A stretch of 9,043 bases of DNA from an uncultured Neomegalonema sp. (GTDB lineage Bacteria > Pseudomonadota > Alphaproteobacteria > Rhodobacterales > Rhodobacteraceae). A program made the position numbers and the translations under genes. Location: positions 1 through 9,043 of the forward strand of contig CALDZQ010000266.1 in NCBI GenBank assembly GCA_937944035.1, in the 5' to 3' direction. Shown here piece by piece: positions 1 to 5,550 of this stretch. Within the stretch, counting starts at the first letter, position 1. Every line of letters starts with the position of its first letter. The notes beneath the pieces were generated by a model. That model did no database searches, had not been told where the DNA came from, and saw only the letters and a list, made by a program, of their open reading frames with translations.

Positions 1-152
1 CTCACCCCGCTGCGCCCGTAAACCAGCACCCAAGGCAGCGCAAACGCCATATGCAACGGACGGCTGACGAGGTTGGGCACAAGGCCGGAGAAAATCAGCC
101 CGATATGGAACGCTATCAGGATAAGACCGAACAGCGCCCAGGGGCGATTCAC
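1..152 (-). CDS. TRAP transporter permease (fused 4TM/12TM type), N-terminal part
   Basis: The gene is cut by the left window edge and only about 50 residues are visible. It starts at a GTG (152-150) that overlaps the TGA stop of the upstream gene as GTGA. An AAGAG run about 6-10 bases upstream is a possible ribosome binding site. The visible residues form two hydrophobic segments (about residues 5-24 and 33-48) joined by a short loop containing LVPNLVSRPLHMAFALPWV. This matches my memory of the N-terminus of the fused DctQ-DctM permeases that work with TAXI-type binding proteins. It would use an ion gradient to import an organic substrate delivered by the periplasmic protein encoded at 1500-2453. 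The two genes normally sit next to each other; here two foreign-looking genes separate them. The family call rests on the N-terminus and context only. Confidence 0.75.
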   Translation of the reverse strand, partial: MNRPWALFGLILIAFHIGLIFSGLVPNLVSRPLHMAFALPWVLVYGRSGV

Positions 153-733
153 TGCGCGCTCTTGATTGCCGCAACCATTGCTGTTGCCTCATTGCGAAGG
201 GTTTCGACACCGTGCGCAAGGTTGGTCAGTTTGATGGTCGATGATTTCAGGCTTGGGAAATCATCATCATCGTCGCGCTTTTCATGCCAGCCGTTTACGC
301 TGAAAGGACATGCAATCTGCTCATCATTGTTATCGTAAGACTCTACTATGAGCCACGCTTCTCCGTCATTTAAGGAGATTTCTAGGTAGAAGGTAATACG
401 CGGCGAATTTTGAACATTTGTTTGAATGTGCCTGTATATTTCCTCATGATCCCAGATGTAGTTCGGGTTAACATCTATATCGAAAATATCTTCACCAAAT
501 TCTGTGACACCAGCTTTAAGCCAAATCTTATCCCAAAAATCATGGGCAAAGACCACAAATTCACCACGGGCAACAGCCGCCATCGTCAGGGCGTGTGCAT
601 AGTCGCGGCTTTCTTTCCAATCATCGGCAATCATTTTTTTGCCGTTTAGTTTTTCGACGAGTTCTGTAACGCCATCCAGTAGCTTTGTATCAGCTACCAT
701 CGCTGCAACGCTTTCGGGCAATTCTAAAACCAT
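149..733 (-). CDS. Hypothetical protein, 194 aa, partner gene of the PD-(D/E)XK protein
   Basis: I do not recognise this protein. The ATG at 733-731 is preferred over an ATG 39 bases upstream because it overlaps the preceding stop as TGATG and follows a good ribosome binding site (AGAGGA, about 7 bases away). The product is soluble-looking and acidic, with no signal peptide or membrane segment. It has an N-terminal helical stretch with many Ala, Glu and Lys residues, a central region rich in aromatic residues (WDKIWL, NYIWDHEEIYRH), and an acidic run KRDDDDDF near residue 155-165, followed by another probable helix. The central part of the gene (about 300-700) is clearly AT-richer than its neighbours, which suggests acquisition by transfer. 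It overlaps the permease start by four bases, so translation is probably coupled to both neighbours. A role as regulator, inhibitor or structural partner of the nuclease is possible but is only inference from adjacency. Confidence 0.75.
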   Translation of the reverse strand: MVLELPESVAAMVADTKLLDGVTELVEKLNGKKMIADDWKESRDYAHALTMAAVARGEFVVFAHDFWDKIWLKAGVTEFGEDIFDIDVNPNYIWDHEEIYRHIQTNVQNSPRITFYLEISLNDGEAWLIVESYDNNDEQIACPFSVNGWHEKRDDDDDFPSLKSSTIKLTNLAHGVETLRNEATAMVAAIKSAQ

Positions 734-1503
734 CAGTGTTTCCTCTGTTGCAAGCCGCCGATTCTTTCCCACAGCATCCGGCGGAATTGGCGGAAATTAT
801 CATCGTCCTTCGCGCCCGGTTTTCTCAAACAGCGCTCCATCGTCATCATACAGGCCGCCCAAGTCCGAATAGTCCAGCTTGCGCGTTGTGGTCCACGAAG
901 CAGAACGTTTTCTTCGGGATCGAGCAGCAACAGGACATAACGCGTCCCTTTTGGCGGGACTGTTTTCTGCGATTGTTGGCGATACTTACTCAGCTGGCCT
1001 TTCGTAACGCGATGAGCGAATTTTGCTTCGACCACCACCGCCCGCGTGTTCGCTGCCCATCTGATAAGAAGATCAATGCGGCCCTCTTCCGCGACGACTT
1101 CTGCGTCCGATAACTCGCCTGATTCCACCGCAATCCCAAGCCCCGCCAGCAATGCTTGAATACGCATCTCTTTATCCCTCTGCATCACAAGATGGGCGAG
1201 GCCGCGCGTAGCCTGAGTTTCGGTTAACCGCCATCCCCAATCCGGTTGCAGTGCCACAAACATATGGCCCGGATGTAGTGAGAAAGTGTTGTTGATGGTG
1301 GCTGTGCGGAACGGCGGGATTGGCTGTCTCGCCAGCACCGGAATCGTCGTCCGGATCACGCCTCTCGTCCGCAACCGAACCCGCTGGATTGGTGCGGGGT
1401 CGAAGGGTGGTATCGGCAACTGAGTGAGAGCCGGAATGGCGGCCCCCACGGCCAAATCGCGTATAGTCTGTCGTGCGGTCACTGTCGCGCTAGTTACGAT
1501 CAA
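733..1503 (-). CDS. PD-(D/E)XK nuclease-superfamily protein
   Basis: The 256-residue product has a PD-(D/E)XK core in its second half: Asp144 in EEGRIDLLI, then Glu159 and Lys161 in VVVEAKF, followed by a helix containing GQLSKYRQ (Gln170, Tyr174). The region before it, WGWRLTETQATRGLAHLV (from residue 90), resembles the N-terminal helix of nuclease-fold proteins that cleave or bind DNA, as in restriction and defence systems. Residues 1-80 are unusual: a Pro-rich stretch with two copies of an IP-x-L-x-x-x-PIPPF motif about 31 residues apart. The start is a TTG (1503-1501) overlapping the TAXI stop as TTGA. No strong ribosome binding site is seen, so initiation may depend on coupling. An alternative start is the ATG at 1263, which would remove the Pro-rich part. 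The TGA stop overlaps the next ATG by one base. Nuclease activity is inferred from the motif; the specific role is unknown. Confidence 0.75.
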   Translation of the reverse strand: MIVTSATVTARQTIRDLAVGAAIPALTQLPIPPFDPAPIQRVRLRTRGVIRTTIPVLARQPIPPFRTATINNTFSLHPGHMFVALQPDWGWRLTETQATRGLAHLVMQRDKEMRIQALLAGLGIAVESGELSDAEVVAEEGRIDLLIRWAANTRAVVVEAKFAHRVTKGQLSKYRQQSQKTVPPKGTRYVLLLLDPEENVLLRGPQRASWTIRTWAACMMTMERCLRKPGAKDDDNFRQFRRMLWERIGGLQQRKH

Positions 1504-2453
1504 CCCCCATTCTCAGCGGTCAGCATTTCGGTCTCTTTATAATACCGTATCGCGCCGGGGTGGAGGGGGCCGGTGATGTTCTTGAGCAGGCTTTTGTCCA
1601 CGCCATTCCACCATTTTGCCTCCTCGCCCATCTTCGCTCTTTGCTCCCAGAATGTCTTGGTCAGCGCGTAGGCGGTGTCTTCGCTCATGGCCATAGTCGT
1701 GTAGGCGACGACGGGCAGGGATGTGGTGGTGATCGGTTTTTCCTGCCCGGCATAGGTTCCGGCGGGGATCACCAGACGGGTGCGCTTGGTCAGCTTGACC
1801 TGGCCCTCATCCAGAGACAGCACCCGCACGGGCATTGAGGCGGCGGCCTCGATCACGTTCGGGGCGGGGAATGATCCGGCTGTCACAAAGCCGTCAATCT
1901 GGCCGTTTTTCAGCGCCGGAACCGCGTTTGACAGCTCGACATCGGCAAGGTCAACCTTGCCCTCCATCCCGAACAATTCCAGATATTTCGCGCCTTCCTT
2001 GGCCCCGAACGAGCCTTTGCCGAGCAGGATCGTCTTGCCCTTCATCCCGTTGAAATCTTTGATGCCGCTATTCGCGCGCACCACGAAATGCATCGTCAGG
2101 GACGGTATCGGGAAAAGCGCACGGATTTCGGCGAATTTCGGATCTTCCTTGCCCTCGAACATCGCCTTGCCGCCTTTGGCCAGCTTGACCAGCACGGGGG
2201 GCGTGGTGAAGACGTAATCGCCGCCACGGGCGCGCGTCTCCATGACGTTTTGCACCGAGCCTTGGCTCTCTTCGACGGTGACGATGATCTCCCCGTCGCT
2301 GCCCGCCTTCATCGCTTCGGCGATTTGCACGGCCATTTGGTAATAAGACGAAGTCGTTTTGGCGGATTTGTATGTAACGCGCGTCTCGGCCATTGCCGAC
2401 GTGGAAAAGGCGAGGGCCGCGATAGCGGTGAGGGCTTTAGTGATGAGGCGCAT
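1500..2453 (-). CDS. TAXI family TRAP transporter solute-binding protein
   Basis: Periplasmic binding protein of a tripartite ATP-independent transporter, 317 residues and close to the usual TAXI length. The ATG at 2453-2451 is chosen over an upstream in-frame ATG because it follows AAAGGGAGAAGAGA and gives a clean Sec signal peptide: MR, a hydrophobic core, then STSAMA with cleavage before Glu23. The mature protein begins VTYKSAKTTSSYYQMAVQIA, typical of the glycine/serine-rich first strand that contacts the ligand in TAXI proteins. Later features are the VFTTPPVLVKLAKGG segment, KGKTILLGKGSFGAKEGA, and a DGFVTAGSFPAPNVIE segment, all in family order. The substrate cannot be read from the sequence. 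It is the first gene of a minus-strand operon whose permease lies beyond two inserted genes. Its TGA stop overlaps the TTG start of the next gene. Confidence 0.92.
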   Translation of the reverse strand: MRLITKALTAIAALAFSTSAMAETRVTYKSAKTTSSYYQMAVQIAEAMKAGSDGEIIVTVEESQGSVQNVMETRARGGDYVFTTPPVLVKLAKGGKAMFEGKEDPKFAEIRALFPIPSLTMHFVVRANSGIKDFNGMKGKTILLGKGSFGAKEGAKYLELFGMEGKVDLADVELSNAVPALKNGQIDGFVTAGSFPAPNVIEAAASMPVRVLSLDEGQVKLTKRTRLVIPAGTYAGQEKPITTTSLPVVAYTTMAMSEDTAYALTKTFWEQRAKMGEEAKWWNGVDKSLLKNITGPLHPGAIRYYKETEMLTAENGG

Positions 2454-2468
2454 TCTCTTCTCCCTTTC

Positions 2469-2506
2469 AAGTATTTCCAATGATCTCCGGATCAATAAAA
2501 ATACTT
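2469..2506 (-). promoter_or_regulatory. Nested hairpin in the TAXI mRNA leader, next to the ribosome binding site
   Basis: An outer perfect 8-bp inverted repeat, AAGTATTT (2469-2476) and AAATACTT (2499-2506), encloses an inner perfect 5-bp hairpin, TGATC (2481-2485) and GATCA (2490-2494), with a TCCG loop. The two unpaired segments between the stems are four bases each, so the structure is symmetrical. It ends about 15 bases upstream of the TAXI ATG, directly before the purine-rich ribosome binding site. It could be an RNA stem that tunes translation or mRNA stability, or a protein-binding palindrome in DNA. No known riboswitch class is recognised. Confidence 0.45.
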
Positions 2507-2616
2507 TGTATTCCCATTATGATACAACTTTCGAATCGTGAAGTTTTTATCCACTTGTTCGAAATCGCTCTATTTTGTTTTTTGGGAGTGTGCCACCAAG
2601 AAGCGCTACTGAAAAG

Positions 2617-2634
2617 AGTATATTTACTTATACT
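2617..2634. promoter_or_regulatory. 18-bp AT-rich palindrome, possible operator or promoter element
   Basis: AGTATA (2617-2622) and TATACT (2629-2634) form a perfect 6-bp inverted repeat around TTTACT. The site lies about 165-180 bases upstream of the TAXI start. On either strand the arms look like -10 hexamers, so the palindrome may be an operator overlapping a promoter. No matching regulator gene is present in the window. Confidence 0.3.
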
Positions 2635-2696
2635 GTTCTTAATTGGCGCAATTCACTTTTGAATGCGTTATATTTTTGCTCTGAAATCATGTCAGG

Positions 2697-2721
2697 GTTG
2701 AAAAAAATGTCGCTTTTCAAC
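2697..2721 (-). terminator. Weak hairpin after the fabF-like gene, doubtful terminator
   Basis: On the minus strand, ten bases after the TAA stop of the FabF-like gene, GTTGAAAA pairs perfectly with TTTTCAAC (8 bp) around a 9-base loop. The stem has only two G-C pairs and is not followed by a T-tract; the T-run is in the loop and 3' arm. It may be a weak or factor-assisted 3' end, or just a structure in a transcript that reads on into the TAXI operon. Confidence 0.25.
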
Positions 2722-2730
2722 GGAATTATC

Positions 2731-3945
2731 TTAATCGTCAAACCGTTTCGCCACCAGAACCGCGTTCAGTCCGCCAAAAGCAAAGGAATTGGAGAGGGCG
2801 TAGGGGACAGATACTTCACGCGCAGTATTCGGGACCACGTCGAGATCGCATTCGGGGTCGGGTTCTTCAAAATTGGCTGTCGGGGCGACCACACCGTCAT
2901 GCAGCGCCATCAGCGTCGCCACCATCTCCAGCGCGCCCGCCGCGCCGATGCAGTGGCCGTGCATCGACTTGGTCGAGGACACCATCAGCGCATCCGCATG
3001 AGCGCCGAAAACCTGCCGTATCGCGGCGCATTCGGTTTTGTCATTCGCCGCCGTCGCCGTGCCGTGGGCGTTGATATAGGCGATTTCGGAGCCGCCCAGC
3101 CGCGCATCGGCAAGGGCGGCTTTCATCGCCCGCGCCGCGCCATCCTGTGAAGGCTGCACGATGTCATTGGCGTCCGCCGTCATGCCGAAGCCGATGATCT
3201 CGCCGATTATATGCGCGCCGCGCGCTTTTGCGTGCTCGAATTCCTCCAGCACGAGGATCGCGGCTCCCTCGCCCTGAACCATGCCCGTGCGGGTTTTCGA
3301 GAACGGGCGGCAGGTGTCTTTCGACATCACGCGCAGCCCCTCCCACGCTTTGAGAACGCCGAAGGTCAGGCCCGATTCCGCCCCGCCCGTAACAGCCGCA
3401 TCCGCCCCGCCGGAGCGGATCAGGTGAAACGCCTGCCCGATAGCGTGGTTCGAGGAGGCGCAGGCTGTCGAGACCGACCATGCCGGGCCTTTCAAACCAT
3501 GTTCCATGCTGATCCAGCTTGCCGGAGCGTTGGACATCAGCTTTGGCACGGTGAACGGATGCACCCGCTGCTTGCCCTCGCGGTAGATCAGTTTGTAATT
3601 GTCGTCTTGCGTATGCTGACCGCCCATCGATGTGCCGATGATCGTCGCCGTGCGCTCGGCCAGCGCGTCCGTGATCTCGATCCCTGAGCGCGCAACCGCC
3701 TCCGCCGCAGCGGTCAACGCCATTTGCGTTACACGGTCGCGCAGGGTCAGCTCATTGCGGTTGAAATGGTCGGTGGCGATATAGCCTTTGGCCTCGGCGG
3801 CGATGGGAATGGTCAGCCCTTCGGTTTCGATCAGCTCGATCGGTCCGATGCCGCAGCGTCCCTCGCGCAGTCCCGCCACATGCGCCGCATGGCCCACGCC
3901 AAGCGCCGAAACGACGCCGCTGCCCGTGACCACAACGCGCCGCAT
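2731..3945 (-). CDS. Beta-ketoacyl-ACP synthase, FabF (KAS II)-like
   Basis: A condensing enzyme that would extend an acyl chain on acyl carrier protein with malonyl-ACP. It has 404 residues, the normal FabF size. The thiolase-fold catalytic set is complete: Cys162 in VSTACASSNHA, His294 in INAHGTATAANDKTE, and Lys326/His331 in KSMHGHCIGAAGA. The C-terminal SNSFAFGGLNAVLV stretch is also typical. I start at the ATG 3945-3943 (MRRVVVTGSG, the standard family start); an in-frame TTG at 3957 overlapping the ACP stop as TTGA would add four residues. The gene follows lpxD and a dedicated ACP on the same strand, nine bases after the ACP stop. This context suggests a specialised role, such as making the acyl group for an envelope lipid, rather than bulk fatty acid synthesis, where fabF normally sits with fabG and acpP. 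Confidence 0.92.
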   Translation of the reverse strand: MRRVVVTGSGVVSALGVGHAAHVAGLREGRCGIGPIELIETEGLTIPIAAEAKGYIATDHFNRNELTLRDRVTQMALTAAAEAVARSGIEITDALAERTATIIGTSMGGQHTQDDNYKLIYREGKQRVHPFTVPKLMSNAPASWISMEHGLKGPAWSVSTACASSNHAIGQAFHLIRSGGADAAVTGGAESGLTFGVLKAWEGLRVMSKDTCRPFSKTRTGMVQGEGAAILVLEEFEHAKARGAHIIGEIIGFGMTADANDIVQPSQDGAARAMKAALADARLGGSEIAYINAHGTATAANDKTECAAIRQVFGAHADALMVSSTKSMHGHCIGAAGALEMVATLMALHDGVVAPTANFEEPDPECDLDVVPNTAREVSVPYALSNSFAFGGLNAVLVAKRFDD

Positions 3946-3953
3946 CCCGTGAC

Positions 3954-4217
3954 TCAAGCCTTTTCCGTGACCAGCCGGATCACCCCGTCTTCGACCGCTT
4001 TCACGCTGGAAATGTCGAATTCACCGGATGACGGATCATTGGCGTTATAAGGGACCGTGACGCCGAATTGCTCTTCGATAGCGAAGACAATTTCGACAAG
4101 GCCAAGCGAGTCCAGCCCCAGCGCATCAAGCGCGGAGTCTTGTGTTACCTGATCGACATCAATCATCGCCTGTTCGGCAATAATAGCGCGCACCTGCGGA
4201 CGAATATCGTCGCTCAT
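3954..4217 (-). CDS. Acyl carrier protein, specialised type
   Basis: Small acidic carrier protein of 87 residues. Ser37 in LGLDSLGLVE is the expected phosphopantetheine attachment site, and the following EIVFAIEEQFGVTVPY is the usual helix II region. The ATG at 4217-4215 is chosen because GGGGAAG lies about 8 bases before it; an open frame continues upstream only to 4268. It has a C-terminal extension containing NDPSSGEFDISSVKAVEDGV that housekeeping AcpP lacks, so it is likely a dedicated ACP. In rhizobia, AcpXL carries the very long hydroxylated acyl chain for lipid A, and genes of similar arrangement occur there. This protein is shorter and I do not claim it is AcpXL. It lies 51 bases after lpxD and just before the FabF-like gene. 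Confidence 0.9.
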   Translation of the reverse strand: MSDDIRPQVRAIIAEQAMIDVDQVTQDSALDALGLDSLGLVEIVFAIEEQFGVTVPYNANDPSSGEFDISSVKAVEDGVIRLVTEKA

Positions 4218-4268
4218 GCTGTTCTTCCCCGGTCCTGAAGCCGCCACGCAGGGCAGGCAATAGGTCAA

Positions 4269-5369
4269 TTAGCCTGCGGAGTCCATTGATGAAAGCCGTT
4301 TTTTCAATGCGTTGACCGTCTCGGTCAGGCGCGGCAGGCGGCGCAGAGCCATAACAGAGCGGATCGCCTCGTCTCGCGGCACGGCGGGCACGCCCATCAT
4401 GATCGAGCGTGAAGGGATGTTCCCCGCCACAGCTGACGCAGCGGCGACAAGGACATCCGAGCCGATTTTGACGTGGTCTGCCACCCCGACCTTGCCGCCC
4501 AGCACGACCCGGTCGCCGATTTCGGTGCTGCCCGCGATGCCGACCTGGGCGCACAGCATACAGGTGGAGCCGACTGTGACATTGTGACCGATCTGCACTT
4601 GGTTATCGATCTTTGTTCCATTGCCGATGGTGGTGTCGCGTAACGTGCCGCGATCCAGCGTTGTGCCCGCGCCGATCTCGACATCATCGCCCAGCGTGAC
4701 CGCGCCCAGCGAGTAGATCCGCTCCAGCCCCAGATTTTGCACCTTCGAGGCACTGCCGCCGCTGGCCTTGGCCGCTTCGACCGCGCCCATATCGGGGGTC
4801 ACGAACGAGAAGCCATCCGCGCCGATTACCGCATTCTGATGGATGATAACCCGCGCGCCGATGGTAACGCGGCTGCCGATGCGCGCGCCGGCGTGGATCA
4901 GCGCATCCGGCCCGATTCTGGCGTCTTGCCCGATGCTGGTATGGCTGTGGATTATCGCATTCGCACCGATCGCGGCTCCGGCGGCGATGTGGACGAAGGG
5001 GCCGACGCGCGCGTTCTCACCGAGTTCAGCGCCGGCCTCGATCACCGCACTGGAGTGGATACCCGCCGCCAGCGCATCGCCGTGCGCGAACACCCGTGTC
5101 GCGTGGGCCATCGCATAGCGGGGACGGGGCGCAATGATTGCCGCTTCCAGCCCGTGCGCGGCCCAATCCGTGCCATCCGCCACCAGCGCGGCGCGGGCCT
5201 TGCCGGGGTCGATCTTTGCCAGAAATTCGGGCGAGCTGGCCATGACCAGCGTATCGGTTGCGGCATGATCGGGGTGGACGAGCGCGGATACTTCAATCCC
5301 GCCATCCCCCTCAAACCGGGCGCCCAAGGCGTCGGCCAGTGCCGCGATGGTGTGTTGGCCGGACATCAT
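4269..5369 (-). CDS. lpxD: UDP-3-O-(acyl)glucosamine N-acyltransferase
   Basis: Third enzyme of lipid A synthesis: it transfers a 3-hydroxyacyl chain from ACP to the 2-amino group of UDP-3-O-acyl-glucosamine in the cytoplasm. The protein has about 366 residues. Residues 1-105 form the uridine-binding N-domain. Many I-G-x-x-x-x-I hexapeptide repeats of a left-handed beta-helix follow (about 110-330), and a helical C-terminal tail ends the protein. The signature [14 protein letters not shown] contains the expected catalytic His262, and [12 protein letters not shown] matches the acyl-chain-binding region. An insert of about 30 residues after GFSFV is like that of some alphaproteobacterial LpxD proteins. 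Two ATGs occur in tandem (5369 and 5366) after AGGTGGAGAA, so the start is uncertain by one codon. The open frame runs up to 5522 into the repeat but is unlikely to be translated. It precedes the ACP and FabF genes, which could supply its substrate. Confidence 0.93.
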   Translation of the reverse strand: MMSGQHTIAALADALGARFEGDGGIEVSALVHPDHAATDTLVMASSPEFLAKIDPGKARAALVADGTDWAAHGLEAAIIAPRPRYAMAHATRVFAHGDALAAGIHSSAVIEAGAELGENARVGPFVHIAAGAAIGANAIIHSHTSIGQDARIGPDALIHAGARIGSRVTIGARVIIHQNAVIGADGFSFVTPDMGAVEAAKASGGSASKVQNLGLERIYSLGAVTLGDDVEIGAGTTLDRGTLRDTTIGNGTKIDNQVQIGHNVTVGSTCMLCAQVGIAGSTEIGDRVVLGGKVGVADHVKIGSDVLVAAASAVAGNIPSRSIMMGVPAVPRDEAIRSVMALRRLPRLTETVNALKKRLSSMDSAG

Positions 5370-5406
5370 TTCTCCACCTGACGGGACAAGCCCGCCGATC
5401 TGTTTG

Positions 5407-5435
5407 CCCCGCCCCGTGCGCATCGCGGGGAGGGG
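5407..5435 (-). promoter_or_regulatory. GC-rich hairpin in the ldt-lpxD intergenic region
   Basis: Two blocks of four C (5407-5410, 5412-5415) pair with two blocks of four G (5427-5430, 5432-5435). A further G5416-C5426 pair closes a 9-base loop, and there is one mismatch (5411/5431). The stem ends about 37 bases upstream of the lpxD start. No T-tract follows on the minus strand, so a standard intrinsic terminator is unlikely. It may protect or regulate the lpxD mRNA leader. Confidence 0.35.
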
Positions 5436-5443
5436 AATTAAGC

Positions 5444-5550
5444 GCCAGACCATCCTGAACGACATAAGGATCATTCCGGATAGTCTAACTTCTCGTTTTG
5501 GCGCGTTTTCCGGGTCGGGCAATGAACCCGTTGCCCTTGATAACGCTCTA
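5444..5550 (-). repeat. 107-bp two-hairpin intergenic repeat, copy 1 (RIME1-like)
   Basis: This copy aligns without gaps to 8756-8862 (plus strand), with 17 differences in 107 positions (about 84% identity). Read on the minus strand it begins with TAGAGCG, whose TAG is the stop codon of the L,D-transpeptidase gene. Hairpin A lies at 5517-5536 (GGGCAA...TTGCCC). Hairpin B lies at 5444-5489, with an outer stem GTTAGAC/GTCTGGC and an inner stem GAATGAT/GTCGTTC, both closed with G-T wobbles. The right end has no similarity beyond 5444. The length and two-palindrome layout recall RIME1 elements reported from rhizobia (108-109 bp), but I cannot compare the sequences here. Confidence 0.85.

Larger units (their letters stand above)
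2454..2730. promoter_or_regulatory. AT-rich intergenic region / leader of the TAXI operon
   Basis: These 277 bases separate the stop of the FabF-like gene from the TAXI start and are much more AT-rich than the coding regions. They must hold the promoter of the TAXI operon unless it is read through from fabF. I see several -10-like hexamers on the minus strand (for example TATAAG and TATACT near 2617-2634, CATAAT near 2514-2519) but none with a convincing -35 at correct spacing. Structured elements inside are listed separately. Two TTCGAA palindromes (2530-2535 and 2558-2563) lie 28 bases apart, with similar right flanks (ATCG or TCG). A TTGTAT/ATACAA inverted repeat sits at 2506-2511 and 2522-2527. 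Confidence 0.5.

Noticed and set aside
2547..2555. TTATCCACT, close to a DnaA box
   Set aside because: A single near-match with one mismatch in AT-rich DNA, with no cluster and no dnaA, dnaN or parAB genes nearby, so there is no support for a replication origin.
3946..3957. TTG start of the FabF-like gene overlapping the ACP stop
   Set aside because: TTGA coupling is possible, but the ATG at 3945 gives the standard MRRVVVTG family start. The difference is only four residues.
4737..5381. Plus-strand open frame of 214 codons opposite lpxD
   Set aside because: Its Asp/Arg/Gly-rich translation is the mirror of the hexapeptide repeats on the other strand.
5370..5522. N-terminal extension of LpxD into the repeat
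   Set aside because: The frame is open, but the extra 51 residues do not resemble LpxD, they overlap the repeat, and a ribosome binding site lies just before the tandem ATGs at 5369/5366.
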